The notes: a model not told the origin generated them from the letters alone. A stretch of 64,000 bases of DNA from Propionimicrobium sp. PCR01-08-3 (GCF_030286045.1 NZ_CP127390.1:1550001-1614000); one strand, 5' to 3'; positions 16,497 to 24,728 are shown, counted from the first letter of the stretch. Numbers and translations are program-made.

Positions 16497-17435
16497 TCAG
16501 TCCAGGGGCAGATCGACCGACTCCCGCAGCGCCTTCAGCACCAGCGGAGAGCCGTCGGAGTGCAGCGTGCAGTTCGGCGCGACGATCAGCCTGTCGTCCG
16601 CGGCTTTGCGCGCCGCCAGAATCTCGTCGCGGGCCTTGCGGGGCGTCCAGTAAAGGCTGTTGATCTCGTCCATGCCGACCATCGGCACCCAGCCATACTT
16701 GGGTTGCGTCTCTTCGATCGTGGGACGAGACACCTTGTCAGACCAGTTCAAAACCTCGAACGGATAGTTGCCGAGCAGGTCGGGGTCGGCGCCTTCACCA
16801 TGCAGATGACCGATCCGCACCAGCCCCTCAGCGGCCTGTAGCACCTGGATGTCGTAGGGTTCGATCCACTCGTGGAACTGCTCATGGCTCAGCCCGAAAC
16901 TGGTCGGATCGGTGCTCGCGCCGTTGATCGCCAGAAACAACCCGTCCACCCCGAGACCGGCGAGAGATGCGGCGTATTTCGCCAAGGCACCCGCCACCCG
17001 GGCGGTCGTGCGATGGGCCAGCGCCGGATCGGCCTTGAAGTAGTCGATCACCGTCTCGCCGAGCGCCCGTACCAGCGTTTGCGTGGGGGAGAAGATGGTG
17101 TCGATGATCGCGGCCTCCGGGGCCTTGGCCCGGATGATCTGCAACACCTCGGCCTGTTTCTTCAAATTCGGCAACGACGCCGACGGGTCCGGCACGACAT
17201 CGTCCAACTGGGCGGGGTCGGTGATCTCTTCCAGGCCCTCGGGCACCTGTAACCGGAAGTCGTCCATCACCTTGATAAAGTCCCAGTCGTACTGGTGGTA
17301 GAAGCGCAGATGAGCCTCGGCCGCCTGCTCGGGCGTCCAATAGCTCGACCCGTAGTGAATCCATGCACCTACCGGTGGACGATCGGTCTGCTCGCCGCGT
17401 GCGGCCTTCAGGAATCGTTCGCGCTTGGTGGTCAT
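16497..17435 (-). CDS. URO-D/MtaA-like methyltransferase, last gene of an ABC importer operon
   Basis: Member of the uroporphyrinogen decarboxylase fold group that includes MtaA/CmuA-type cobalamin methyltransferases. It has 312 residues, starting TTKRERFLKAARGEQTDRPPVGAW as in that group. Possible zinc ligands are HxH in GHLHGEGAD (about 212-216) and Cys in VAPNCTLHSDG (about 291), a variant of the HxC...C pattern; true HemE residues are not evident. The ATG at 17435 overlaps the stop of the LivF-like gene in ATGA, so it belongs to the importer operon. It may demethylate or transmethylate the imported compound; no corrinoid protein is present. Substrate unknown. Confidence 0.75.
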   Translation of the reverse strand: MTTKRERFLKAARGEQTDRPPVGAWIHYGSSYWTPEQAAEAHLRFYHQYDWDFIKVMDDFRLQVPEGLEEITDPAQLDDVVPDPSASLPNLKKQAEVLQIIRAKAPEAAIIDTIFSPTQTLVRALGETVIDYFKADPALAHRTTARVAGALAKYAASLAGLGVDGLFLAINGASTDPTSFGLSHEQFHEWIEPYDIQVLQAAEGLVRIGHLHGEGADPDLLGNYPFEVLNWSDKVSRPTIEETQPKYGWVPMVGMDEINSLYWTPRKARDEILAARKAADDRLIVAPNCTLHSDGSPLVLKALRESVDLPLD

Positions 17436-18175
17436 GCGTGTTCTCCGTTCTCGATTGTCTTGCCCAGGTAGGCCTCCTGGACTCGTGGATTGTTGAGCAA
17501 TTCGGCGGCCGGTCCTTCGAGCACCAATTGGCCGGTGGCCAGCACGTATCCGTAGTGGGCGATCGACAAGGCGAGTTCTGCCTGCTGCTCGACCATCAGC
17601 ACAGCAACGCCCAGCTCGGAATTGAGCGTGGCGATGGTGGCCAGCACCTCGTCGACCAGCCTGGGGGACAGCCCCATGGTCGGCTCGTCCATGCAGATCA
17701 GCCGGGGCCTGCTCATCAGCGCCCGGGCGAAAGCCAGCATCTGCTGCTCGCCTCCCGACAACGTTCCGGCGGCCTGCAGGCGGCGCTCGGCGAGTCTGGG
17801 AAACCGCTCGTATTGCGCCTGCAGGTCTTCGCGGATCCGCGACCGGTCGGTCTGGGTGTAGGCACCCATGATCAGGTTGTCCTCGACGGTCATCGGGCCG
17901 AAGACTCTTCTGGCTTCGGGGACCGATGCAATACCGGACGCGACCCGCCTTGGTGTGTGCCAGGTCGAGATATCCTGGCCCGCCCACACCACCTCACCGG
18001 CTGCGGGTTTGACCAGGCCGAGAATGGTCTTCATCGTGGTCGATTTGCCGGATGCGTTGCCGCCCAGCAGGGAGACGATCTGGCCGGGCGGCACCGCGAG
18101 ATTGATGTGATCGAGCGCCTTGGCCGCGCCGTAGTTCACGTCGATGCCGCGCAGTTCGAGTAGGGTCTCACTCAT
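17432..18175 (-). CDS. HAAT-family ABC ATPase, LivF-like (first system)
   Basis: 247-residue ATPase with Walker A GGNASGKST (Asn-Ala replacing the usual Ala-Gly-Gly pattern but Gly-Lys-Ser kept), signature LSGGEQQM, Walker B RLICMDEPTMGLSP and switch His region VAVLMVEQQAE (no His at the usual place, as is normal for LivF). Energises the fused permease at 19025-20845 together with the LivG-like subunit; overlaps the LivG-like stop by 8 bp and the URO-D start by 4 bp. Confidence 0.88.
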   Translation of the reverse strand: MSETLLELRGIDVNYGAAKALDHINLAVPPGQIVSLLGGNASGKSTTMKTILGLVKPAAGEVVWAGQDISTWHTPRRVASGIASVPEARRVFGPMTVEDNLIMGAYTQTDRSRIREDLQAQYERFPRLAERRLQAAGTLSGGEQQMLAFARALMSRPRLICMDEPTMGLSPRLVDEVLATIATLNSELGVAVLMVEQQAELALSIAHYGYVLATGQLVLEGPAAELLNNPRVQEAYLGKTIENGEHA

Positions 18176-19028
18176 CGTCTTCTCCCGTGCTCGCGTACCG
18201 GCTGCCGAGGTAGGCGTCGATCACCTTCGGGTCTTCTCGTACCTTGGCCGGCGGGCCGGCGGAGATCACCTTCCCCTCGTCCATCACATAGATCCAGTCC
18301 GACAGTCTCATCACCAGATCGAGCTTGTGCTCGACCAGCAGAATCGTCTGGCCGGCGGCCTTCAGTTCGAGCAACTGGGCGAGCATCTCGGCGGTCTCGG
18401 ACTGGTTCATGCCGGCGGTCGGCTCGTCCAACACCAACAGGGTCGGCTCGGCGACCAGGGTGCGGGCGATCTCGGTGCGCCGGCGGTTGGCGTAGCTCAG
18501 CGTGTAAGCGAGGTGGTCGCGCCTGGGCCCCAGGCGCTCGGGGAAGCGTCCGATCTGGGCCCCCACCCGCGCCGCGATATTCGCGCGTTCCCGGCGGACC
18601 GCGGGCAGCGGAACCAGCGCCGTGACGATTTCGGCCAGCGCCGGCAGCCAGCTCATTAGCGGGTTGCCGGCGAACTGCTTGAACGGCCTGGTCGCGGTCA
18701 GCGACAGGTGAGTGCCGACCTCCACGTTCTCGGCGACGCTCAGGTTGCCGAACACCCGGCCGTTCTGGAAGGTGCGGAAGACTCCTGCCTTGGCGACCTG
18801 TTCCGGACGCCTGGCGGCGATGGTCTCGCCGTTGATGGCGATCTCACCCTCGTTCGGACGCAGCACTCCGGTGATCAGGTTCAGCGTGGTGGTCTTGCCC
18901 GAGCCGTTCGGCCCAATGATCGCGACCGTCTGGCCGCGCCGGACATCGATATCGACGCCGTCGACGGCGCGGAGTCCCGCGAATCGGCGGTGCAGGTTGC
19001 GCACCTGCAATACGTAGTCGTCGCTCAT
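18168..19028 (-). CDS. HAAT-family ABC ATPase, LivG-like (first system)
   Basis: 286-residue ATPase. Walker A IIGPNGSGKTT, Q-loop FRTFQNGRVF, Walker B LLVLDEPTAGMNQSE and the LivG-type EHKLDLVMRLSDWIYVMDEGKV tail are clear. The ABC signature reads LSYANRRR where LivG proteins have LSYGxQR, so the conserved Gly and Gln are replaced; activity may rest on the LivF-like partner's site. Start ATG 19028 overlaps the permease stop (ATGA) and is preceded by GGAAGG; an upstream in-frame ATG at 19046 is less likely. Confidence 0.86.
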   Translation of the reverse strand: MSDDYVLQVRNLHRRFAGLRAVDGVDIDVRRGQTVAIIGPNGSGKTTTLNLITGVLRPNEGEIAINGETIAARRPEQVAKAGVFRTFQNGRVFGNLSVAENVEVGTHLSLTATRPFKQFAGNPLMSWLPALAEIVTALVPLPAVRRERANIAARVGAQIGRFPERLGPRRDHLAYTLSYANRRRTEIARTLVAEPTLLVLDEPTAGMNQSETAEMLAQLLELKAAGQTILLVEHKLDLVMRLSDWIYVMDEGKVISAGPPAKVREDPKVIDAYLGSRYASTGEDDE

Positions 19029-20845
19029 GCTGCCTTCCTCGTCCACAGGCCCTGCGGGCGGAACCGGATCATTGCGATCATGATCACGCCGTAGAGCAGG
19101 ATTCTGACATCGGATGCGATGCGCAGGGCCTCGGGCAGCCCGACCAGCACGATGGCTCCGATCACTGCGCCGAAGGGCGCGTTCATGCCGCCGAGCACCA
19201 CGATGGTGAGCACCAGGATCGACATCTGGATCGGGAACACGGTCGGGTCGAGATAGTTGTACTGGTGGGCGAGCAGCGAGCCGGCGATGCCGGCGAAGAA
19301 CGCGGTGATGGCATAGGCCATGATCTTGTAGTCACGGGTGAAGATGCCCAGCGACCTGGCCGCCACCTCGTCGGAGCCGACCGACGATAGCACCGTGCCC
19401 AGATGCGATGTGCGGATCGCGATGACCACCGCGAGCGTGATCGCCAGCAGCGCCAGATCGAGCAGATAGCGTTGCTGCGAGGTCAGGAAGACGATGTCGA
19501 ACAGTTGCGGGGCGGGGATGCCGGTGAGCCCGTAGGCGCCCTGGGTGACCGAATCCCAGTTGCGGATGACGGCCAGCACCACATATCCCAGGGCCAGCGT
19601 GGCCAGCGAAATGTAGTGTCCGCCCAGTCTCCAGATCGGCAGCGTGACGACCGTCGCGATCACGGCAGCAATGACACCGGCCAGCAGCAGGCTGACGCCG
19701 AATGGCAAGCCGATCCGCATCACCAGCAGCGCGGACGCGTACGCCCCGATCGCCACCGGCGCGGCCTGACCCAAGGACACCTGCCCGGCCGAACCGGCCA
19801 GCAGGGTCATCGGCACCGCCATGATCGCGTAGATGATCACCTGGGTGCCCACCGCGCTGGCCACCGGGCCGCCGAACACGGGTACCGCGACGGCGGCCAG
19901 TGCGGCGACGATCAGCCAGTGCCACCAGCGCAGTTCGATGGTTCGTCCGGCGCCGAGGAAGGTGCCGGTCATCGGCTCTTGTGTGACGGTGTGTTTGGCG
20001 CCGAGCAGCCCGTGCGGCCTGACCAGCAGCACGATGATGAACAGCCCGAAGATGAACAGGTCGCGGAAGCCGTCGCCGAAAGCGTAGACCCCGAGCGCCT
20101 CCAGCAGACCGAGCAGCAGGCCGCCGACCACCGCGCCGGTGATCGACCCGAGCCCGCCCACGGCGGCGGCGATGAAGCCGACCGTGCCGGTGAACGAAGC
20201 CGAGATCGGCGAGATGACGCCGGCGAACATGCCGTAGAAGATGCCGCCGATTCCGCCGAGCAGGCTGGCCAGCAGGAACGAGAGATTCTGCACCCGCGCG
20301 ACCGGCACGCCCATCTGGGCTGCCGCGTCCGGGTCGGCGGCGGTGGCCCGGATCGCGCGGCCGTTGCGTCCCAACTTCAGGTAGGCCCACAGGCCGGTCA
20401 TGGCGACGATGGTGAAGCCGAACGACACCAGATCACTGGTGCCGAGGCTGACGCCGCCCAGCCGAAGGTTGCCGGTGGCGAGCGGCTCGGGGAAAGCTCT
20501 GGTTTCGCTGCCGAAAACGATCTGGCTGAGGTTGTCGAGGATCATGGACGCCGCGAAGGTTGCCAGCAGGGCGGCGATCGGTGGGGCGGACAGCAGCGGG
20601 CGGACCGCGCTGATATTGATGAGATAGCCGATGATGGATGCGACCAGCGCCACGGCCGCGAGCGAGACCCACCAGGGCCAGCCGAGCACTCCCATGAACC
20701 ACCAGCCGAGCATCGCCCCCAGCCCCACGATGGAGCCCTGGGCGAAGTTGACCACATTGGTCACGCCGAAGATCAGGGAGATGCCCACGGCGACGAGTGC
20801 ATAAACGTTGCCGTGGACCAATCCCGAGATGATGGTGTCGATCAT
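19025..20845 (-). CDS. Fused LivH-LivM permease of a HAAT ABC importer
   Basis: Single 606-residue polypeptide combining both branched-chain-type permeases. Residues 1-285 are LivH-like (VHGNVYALVAVGISLIFGVTNVVNFAQG; GRAIRATAADPDAAAQMGV), a linker of about 30 residues follows, and 315-606 are LivM-like (AGSAGQVSLGQAAPVAIGAYASA; SDEVAARSLGI; VLGGMNAPFGAVIGA). About sixteen to eighteen helices are predicted. Such fusions are known in this family but the second importer of this window has separate subunits. Overlaps the binding-protein stop by 4 bp. Confidence 0.9.
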   Translation of the reverse strand: MIDTIISGLVHGNVYALVAVGISLIFGVTNVVNFAQGSIVGLGAMLGWWFMGVLGWPWWVSLAAVALVASIIGYLINISAVRPLLSAPPIAALLATFAASMILDNLSQIVFGSETRAFPEPLATGNLRLGGVSLGTSDLVSFGFTIVAMTGLWAYLKLGRNGRAIRATAADPDAAAQMGVPVARVQNLSFLLASLLGGIGGIFYGMFAGVISPISASFTGTVGFIAAAVGGLGSITGAVVGGLLLGLLEALGVYAFGDGFRDLFIFGLFIIVLLVRPHGLLGAKHTVTQEPMTGTFLGAGRTIELRWWHWLIVAALAAVAVPVFGGPVASAVGTQVIIYAIMAVPMTLLAGSAGQVSLGQAAPVAIGAYASALLVMRIGLPFGVSLLLAGVIAAVIATVVTLPIWRLGGHYISLATLALGYVVLAVIRNWDSVTQGAYGLTGIPAPQLFDIVFLTSQQRYLLDLALLAITLAVVIAIRTSHLGTVLSSVGSDEVAARSLGIFTRDYKIMAYAITAFFAGIAGSLLAHQYNYLDPTVFPIQMSILVLTIVVLGGMNAPFGAVIGAIVLVGLPEALRIASDVRILLYGVIMIAMIRFRPQGLWTRKAA

Positions 20846-21987
20846 GACTGCGGATACAAGGCCACGTAGGCGCCATCCTGGACGACGACCGGCACGGTCG
20901 GGACGTCGTTCGGTCGGCGGTTGTCGGCGAAGGTGAACTCGCCGAACTGCACGCTGTCGAAGGAGTCTCCCGACGCCAGGCCTTCGTAGATTCCCTCGCG
21001 GGTGGCCCCACCCTTCTGGGCGGCCTGGACGAGTACGTTGAGCGCGTCATAGGCGTAGGCCGAGAAGGTGCTGGGTTCGTGACCGTACTTGTCTTCGAAC
21101 TTGGCGTAGAAGTCGGTGACCCTGGGGGCGGTGTTGCCGACCAGCAGATTCTCGTTGATGATCGTTCCCTCGGCGGCCTCTCCGGCCGACTCCAAGAACT
21201 CGGGAGTGTTCTGGCCGCCGTAGAAGGTGCCCTCGTAGCCGAGTTCGCGGACCTGCCGCACCACCCGGGCACCGTCTGCCGCGTACCCGATATGGACGAT
21301 GGCGTCCGGCTCGGCGTCGCGCGCCTTGATCAGCACCGGACGGTAGTCCTCGGAGTCGGGCTGGATGGCCGACTCGTAGACGATCTCGGCACCCTGAGCC
21401 TCGGCCTCGGCCTTGAACAGGTCGAAGGACGACTTGCCCCAGTCGGACTGGATGTAGACGATCGACAGCTTGGTGTGATCCTTGGTCACCTCGTCGGCGC
21501 TGAGCTTCTGGTAGTACTCCTGGGTCAGGCTGGTCGTCCACATGTGGTCGCCGCCGTCGGTGAATTGCGGATTCGAGTTGGTGAATCCGAATTGGACGAG
21601 CCCGGCCTGCTGGTAGGTGGCCGAGGCGGCCATCGAGGCACCCGAGCTGAAGTCACCGAGTTCGGCGATGATCGAATCGTCGGCCACGAATTTCTGTGCG
21701 ATCGGCACCGACTGCTTCGGGTCGGATTGCGAATCCTCCCATTTCAGGGCGAGTTGCTTGCCGTCGATGCCGCCGGCAGCATTCACTTCTTCGAGGGCGA
21801 GGTCGAAACCTTCTTGCCAGTAGGTGCCTTGCTCGGCGCTGGCGCCGGTCTGAGGGCCGGATACGCCGAAATAGATGGTGTCCGAATCCGACCCGGACGA
21901 TCCGGATCCCGAGTCAGCGCCGCAGGCGCTCAACAAGGTGATCGAGGCCACTGCGACCGCTGTTAATCGCCGAATGTTCTTATGCAT
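20842..21987 (-). CDS. HAAT-family substrate-binding lipoprotein (first system)
   Basis: Exported solute receptor for the fused importer. Lipoprotein signal: basic MHKNIRRL, hydrophobic AVAVASITLLSAC with lipobox Leu-Ser-Ala-Cys22, then a Ser/Gly/Asp-rich linker. The mature part has type-1 periplasmic-binding features of LivK-like receptors (FGVSGPQTGASAEQG, GFDLALEEVNAAGGIDG, VPIAQKFVADDSIIAELG, VHIGYAADGARVVRQ). 381 residues in total. First gene of a five-gene operon; CTGGAGAATTCATCATG gives a ribosome-binding site. Ligand is not predictable from sequence; the URO-D-like partner suggests a methylated compound. Confidence 0.88.
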   Translation of the reverse strand: MHKNIRRLTAVAVASITLLSACGADSGSGSSGSDSDTIYFGVSGPQTGASAEQGTYWQEGFDLALEEVNAAGGIDGKQLALKWEDSQSDPKQSVPIAQKFVADDSIIAELGDFSSGASMAASATYQQAGLVQFGFTNSNPQFTDGGDHMWTTSLTQEYYQKLSADEVTKDHTKLSIVYIQSDWGKSSFDLFKAEAEAQGAEIVYESAIQPDSEDYRPVLIKARDAEPDAIVHIGYAADGARVVRQVRELGYEGTFYGGQNTPEFLESAGEAAEGTIINENLLVGNTAPRVTDFYAKFEDKYGHEPSTFSAYAYDALNVLVQAAQKGGATREGIYEGLASGDSFDSVQFGEFTFADNRRPNDVPTVPVVVQDGAYVALYPQS

Positions 21988-21997
21988 GATGAATTCT

Positions 21998-22009
21998 CCA
22001 GATATCTGG
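21998..22009. promoter_or_regulatory. 12-bp palindrome at the ribosome-binding region of the importer operon
   Basis: CCAGATATCTGG is a perfect palindrome centred 16-17 bp before the ATG at 21987 and touches the Shine-Dalgarno sequence. A protein bound here would block initiation; no regulator gene is adjacent. Confidence 0.4.
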
Positions 22010-22048
22010 GCATGGTGGAGATACTGCTGATGAATGGTGATCCAATAA

Positions 22049-22070
22049 TTCTTAAATGGTGATTTAAGAA
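22049..22070. promoter_or_regulatory. Candidate operator upstream of the HAAT/URO-D operon
   Basis: TTCTTAAAT (22049-22057), GGTG, ATTTAAGAA (22062-22070): a perfect 9-bp inverted repeat in A+T-rich DNA, 62-83 bp upstream of the binding-protein start. Position and symmetry suit a dimeric repressor or activator, and the low G+C stands out in this genome. Confidence 0.5.
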
Positions 22071-22417
22071 GAGAAATGCCGGCCCGCGGACCTACGGGTG
22101 ATCAGTGGGGGCAATCGACCCTGGTGTGGGGACGCCCAAGAACGGCTATCGCACGAAGGCGATCAGCGCATACAGCAGAGACAACACATGGCCGGGCGAG
22201 GCGTGACCGAAGGGGTCAGGTTCGCTTGCGTGTTCATGGTGTCTCCCATTGTTCAGTCAATCCGAACCCGCGGATCTCGCTTGATACGACGTATCCTTGA
22301 GCCGGATGAATTCTGAAATGAATATATGCCAGCCATTAAAATCAGGCAAATCGCATTCAGCATTCGGACGATTTCGTAACAAACCAGCAATGTCTGCACG
22401 ATCGTTGAGGTCGCGAT

Positions 22418-22495
22418 GCCAGGGCCGGGCTTGCCGTCCTGGTGAGGGCGCCGGTGCCCCGGCAATTCGGTGGTCTCACATCCGACAAGCGATGA
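22418..22495 (+). pseudogene. 3' fragment of a third GPP34 gene
   Basis: One reading frame ends AVLV-RAPVPRQFGGLTSDKR-stop (about 22433-22495), matching the C-terminus of GPP34 copy 1, AVLV-TAPASRQFGGLAPDKR-stop (up to 16389). At the nucleotide level 22448-22496 and 16342-16390 agree at roughly 40 of 49 positions. Upstream of about 22418 the likeness is lost and the frame has a stop at 22406. It sits directly before GPP34 copy 2, whose own C-terminus is different. Confidence 0.8.
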
Positions 22496-22508
22496 TGCGA
22501 TCCACCTC

Positions 22509-22514
22509 TAGGCT
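22509..22514 (+). promoter_or_regulatory. -10 box of a leaderless promoter (second GPP34 gene)
   Basis: TAGGCT, 6 nt (TTGGTC), ATG at 22521; nearly the same arrangement as at 15697. Confidence 0.65.
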
Positions 22515-22520
22515 TTGGTC

Positions 22521-23135
22521 ATGGAGTTCTTTGCAAACCTGACGCATCAGATGGCTCTGCTGGCCATCGACCCGCGCAACGGCCGCGTCCGTGACTTGGG
22601 GCACGCTCGCTTGGCGGCCACCGGTACTACGTTGGCGGAGCTCGCCATGCAGGAACGGGTCACGCTGATCGACAAGAAGGTTCAGGTGCGTGACCTGCGT
22701 CCGACCGGCGACCCGTTGGTGGACGCTCTGTTGCGGGTTCTTGCAACTCATGGCGACCGTAAGCCGGTTCGGATCATTCAAGGCGGCGGGAAGTTCTATC
22801 TCGATCAGTCGCTGGACGATCTGACCAGCGCAGGCTGGGTAGTGAAGACACCGGGCAGCGGGCTTCGTGGCGACCGGTATCGCATCGTCAACGGCGAGGC
22901 GTTGAACTCAGCCAGGGATCTCGCTGTCACCGCGCTGTACGATCCCGTGCAGGCCTCCCCGCGCGCGGTCTGCCTAGGCGGACTCGCGGTCGAACTGCGC
23001 CTCGGAAAGACTTTGGCCTTCGACATCGGCTGGCGGCAACGCGCCAAGGCGCAGAAAGTGCTGTGCCAACGAGACTGGGTGGTGAAGGCGGTGCATGACC
23101 TGATCGCCTCCGAGGCCGCTGCTGCGTCGGCATAA
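22521..23135 (+). CDS. GPP34 (GOLPH3/Vps74-like) family protein, copy 2
   Basis: Paralogue of the gene at 15709: MEFFANLTHQMALLAIDPRNG against MEPIENLGHQIVLLAIDSASG, then TTLAELAMQERV, KKVQVRDLRPTGDPLVDALL, and SPRAVCLGGLAVELRLGKTLAFD. 204 residues, shorter than copy 1 because the RQFGGL tail is missing. In eukaryotic GOLPH3 the fold binds phosphatidylinositol-4-phosphate; whether bacterial members bind an acidic lipid is not known. ATG at 22521 was chosen over the TTG two codons earlier by alignment with copy 1 and by the promoter spacing. Confidence 0.85.
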   Translation: MEFFANLTHQMALLAIDPRNGRVRDLGHARLAATGTTLAELAMQERVTLIDKKVQVRDLRPTGDPLVDALLRVLATHGDRKPVRIIQGGGKFYLDQSLDDLTSAGWVVKTPGSGLRGDRYRIVNGEALNSARDLAVTALYDPVQASPRAVCLGGLAVELRLGKTLAFDIGWRQRAKAQKVLCQRDWVVKAVHDLIASEAAAASA

Positions 23136-23300
23136 GGCCCGCCAAAGCCTCGGCCTCAATTCGAGCCGAGCCACCGGCAAGCGATCAGTCCCGGTCGCCA
23201 TCGAACCAGGACAGTCCTTGAACGAGTCTCATCGCCGTGTTGACGCGGAGACGATCGCCATGCGAATCAAACCGGTCCGGTTACAACCATCTGGACGGCT

Positions 23301-23329
23301 CTTGCGTCGCACATCTTGGACGGCGCAAG
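23301..23329 (-). terminator. Weak hairpin downstream of trmO
   Basis: CTTGCGTC (23301-23308) pairs with GGCGCAAG (23322-23329), one wobble pair. It lies 8 bp past the trmO stop on the minus strand, with no clear U-run. Confidence 0.4.
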
Positions 23330-23336
23330 TTCCCAA

Positions 23337-24014
23337 TCACGTCATCGTCTCGATGCTCACAACGGTGAGGACTCCACCCGCCACCTGGAACCTCACGTTG
23401 AGGCCGGCGAAGCTCATTCCGTAGACGCGTTCGGGGTCGGTTTGGTAAGCCGGACGCGGATTCTCTGCCAACACACCCAGCAATCCGTCGCGTAGCTCAG
23501 CGGGTACCTGGTTCAGCAGCTCGTCCGGGATCTCGACCCGGACGCGGTAGTCCCCGCCCCGTGCGGTGAACCCCAAGGCAGCGTCTTCGTGCATGTCGGC
23601 ACCGATATAGGGCTTGATGTCCAAGATCGGAGTGCCATTCATCAGGTCGGCGCCGCCCACGACCAAGGTGGGTCCAAACGTGGGGGAGTGCTCGACACCG
23701 AGCAGCCGCACCGACGACAGCCCGATCGGGTTCGGACGAAAAGGGGAGCGGGTCGCGAACACTCCGAGCCGTTGCTCACCGCCGAGCCGGGGCGGGCGCA
23801 CCATCGGCTTCCAGTCGTCGCGGCGGGCGGCGGAGAACTCCCAGATCAGCCAGATGTGGCTGAACTCTTCGATGCCGCGGATCGCGTCCGGGTTGCGGAA
23901 ATGCGGTTCGAAGACCACCGCGGCTTGAAGCTCCGGCACCAGGCCGGCTTGCCGGGGGATGCCGAATTTGGCGGGGAAGTCGCTGCGGATATGGGCGATG
24001 GGCTTCATCGTCAT
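23337..24014 (-). CDS. trmO: tRNA (N6-threonylcarbamoyladenosine(37)-N6)-methyltransferase TrmO (YaeB/TsaA family)
   Basis: SAM-dependent enzyme that methylates t6A37 in certain threonine tRNAs. The UPF0066/TsaA fold is clear: IAHIRSDFPAKFGIPRQAGLVPELQA at the N-terminus, GIEEFSHIWLIWEF, the signature FATRSPFRPNPIGLSSVRLL and LDIKPYIGADMHE. 225 residues, near the E. coli length, with a C-terminal domain ending YGMSFAGLNVRFQV. Its ATG overlaps the NIPSNAP-like stop by 4 bp, so the two are co-translated; the functional link is unknown. Confidence 0.88.
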   Translation of the reverse strand: MTMKPIAHIRSDFPAKFGIPRQAGLVPELQAAVVFEPHFRNPDAIRGIEEFSHIWLIWEFSAARRDDWKPMVRPPRLGGEQRLGVFATRSPFRPNPIGLSSVRLLGVEHSPTFGPTLVVGGADLMNGTPILDIKPYIGADMHEDAALGFTARGGDYRVRVEIPDELLNQVPAELRDGLLGVLAENPRPAYQTDPERVYGMSFAGLNVRFQVAGGVLTVVSIETMT

Positions 24015-24658
24015 AGCAGCTGGGTGGCGGGATTGATGGTGTAGTCGGCCATGAAGTCGAAGACGCCGCGCAAGGCGACCCGGTCGTCGTCGTGGTAGTA
24101 GTCGCGCTGGGCGGCCGGAAAGTCCGCCCACTCGCCGTCGAATTCGAATGCCCAGGTGAACATGTTCTCCGGTTCGTCGGCCACCGCGAACAGCGCGCCG
24201 AAACCATATTTTTCGCGCACCTGGAGGATGCGCCGCCAGATGCCGAGAAACTCATCCCACGATCCGACGATCGAATACCGCCGCATCACGGCCAGCGGAT
24301 GCGCATCGGCCGAGGCGTCGAGGTGGCTCAGATACTCGCCGCGTACCGGGCGGATCTTCACGTTGCGGAACACGTGAGGTGCTTTCAGTGCATCGAGTTC
24401 TGCGGTTTCGGGGTCGTCCAGAACGGCCTGATTCCCCGCGTCTGGATCGGCATGCGAGTACAGCCAGGTCAGCTTCGGTTCGGCGTTGGTCTCCAAGAAT
24501 GCGCGGTGAGTGGTGAAGCCGTGCCGGCGGCGAACCTCGACCTCGCGCCGCCACAGCGGCAGATACCGGTCGAGGTGGTGCGGTTTGATCGCGAAACGGT
24601 GCAAGATCAACTGCTCGTCCGGTAGCGGGATGGGGATGATGTCGCCGGTCATGGTCAT
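24011..24658 (-). CDS. NIPSNAP-like protein with two dimeric alpha-beta barrel repeats
   Basis: 215 residues in two similar halves. First half: ILHRFAIKPHHLDRYLPLWRREVEVRRRHGFTTHRAFLE...LTWLYSHADPDAGN; second half: AVMRRYSIVGSWDEFLGIWRRILQVREKYGFGALFAVADE...FTWAFEFDGEWADF. Each has the RRxxxxxG and W-Y/F pattern of NIPSNAP or ferredoxin-like alpha-beta barrel domains. No catalytic motif is recognised and the role is unknown. First gene of a two-gene unit with trmO. Confidence 0.7.
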   Translation of the reverse strand: MTMTGDIIPIPLPDEQLILHRFAIKPHHLDRYLPLWRREVEVRRRHGFTTHRAFLETNAEPKLTWLYSHADPDAGNQAVLDDPETAELDALKAPHVFRNVKIRPVRGEYLSHLDASADAHPLAVMRRYSIVGSWDEFLGIWRRILQVREKYGFGALFAVADEPENMFTWAFEFDGEWADFPAAQRDYYHDDDRVALRGVFDFMADYTINPATQLL

Positions 24659-24728
24659 CGTGTTGCCGGGCTTTCGACTCGAAACGCTCGCTGCGTGCCA
24701 ACCGCTTTGAGTGAGAGCGCAACCACAC

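Larger units (their letters stand above)
21988..22417. other. Gene-free control region upstream of the importer operon
   Basis: About 430 bp without a supported gene. The part next to the operon is A+T-rich and holds two perfect palindromes (21998-22009, 22049-22070). The rest shows only short unsupported open frames; it ends at the GPP34 fragment starting at 22418. Confidence 0.6.

Noticed and set aside
19403-20869. 488-codon plus-strand frame
   Set aside because: Antisense to the fused permease; composition (Gln/Asp/Arg/Gly) is that of a shadow frame.
22076-22316. Small open frames between the importer operon and the GPP34 fragment
   Set aside because: Two overlapping short frames of similar quality, neither with a start signal or likeness.
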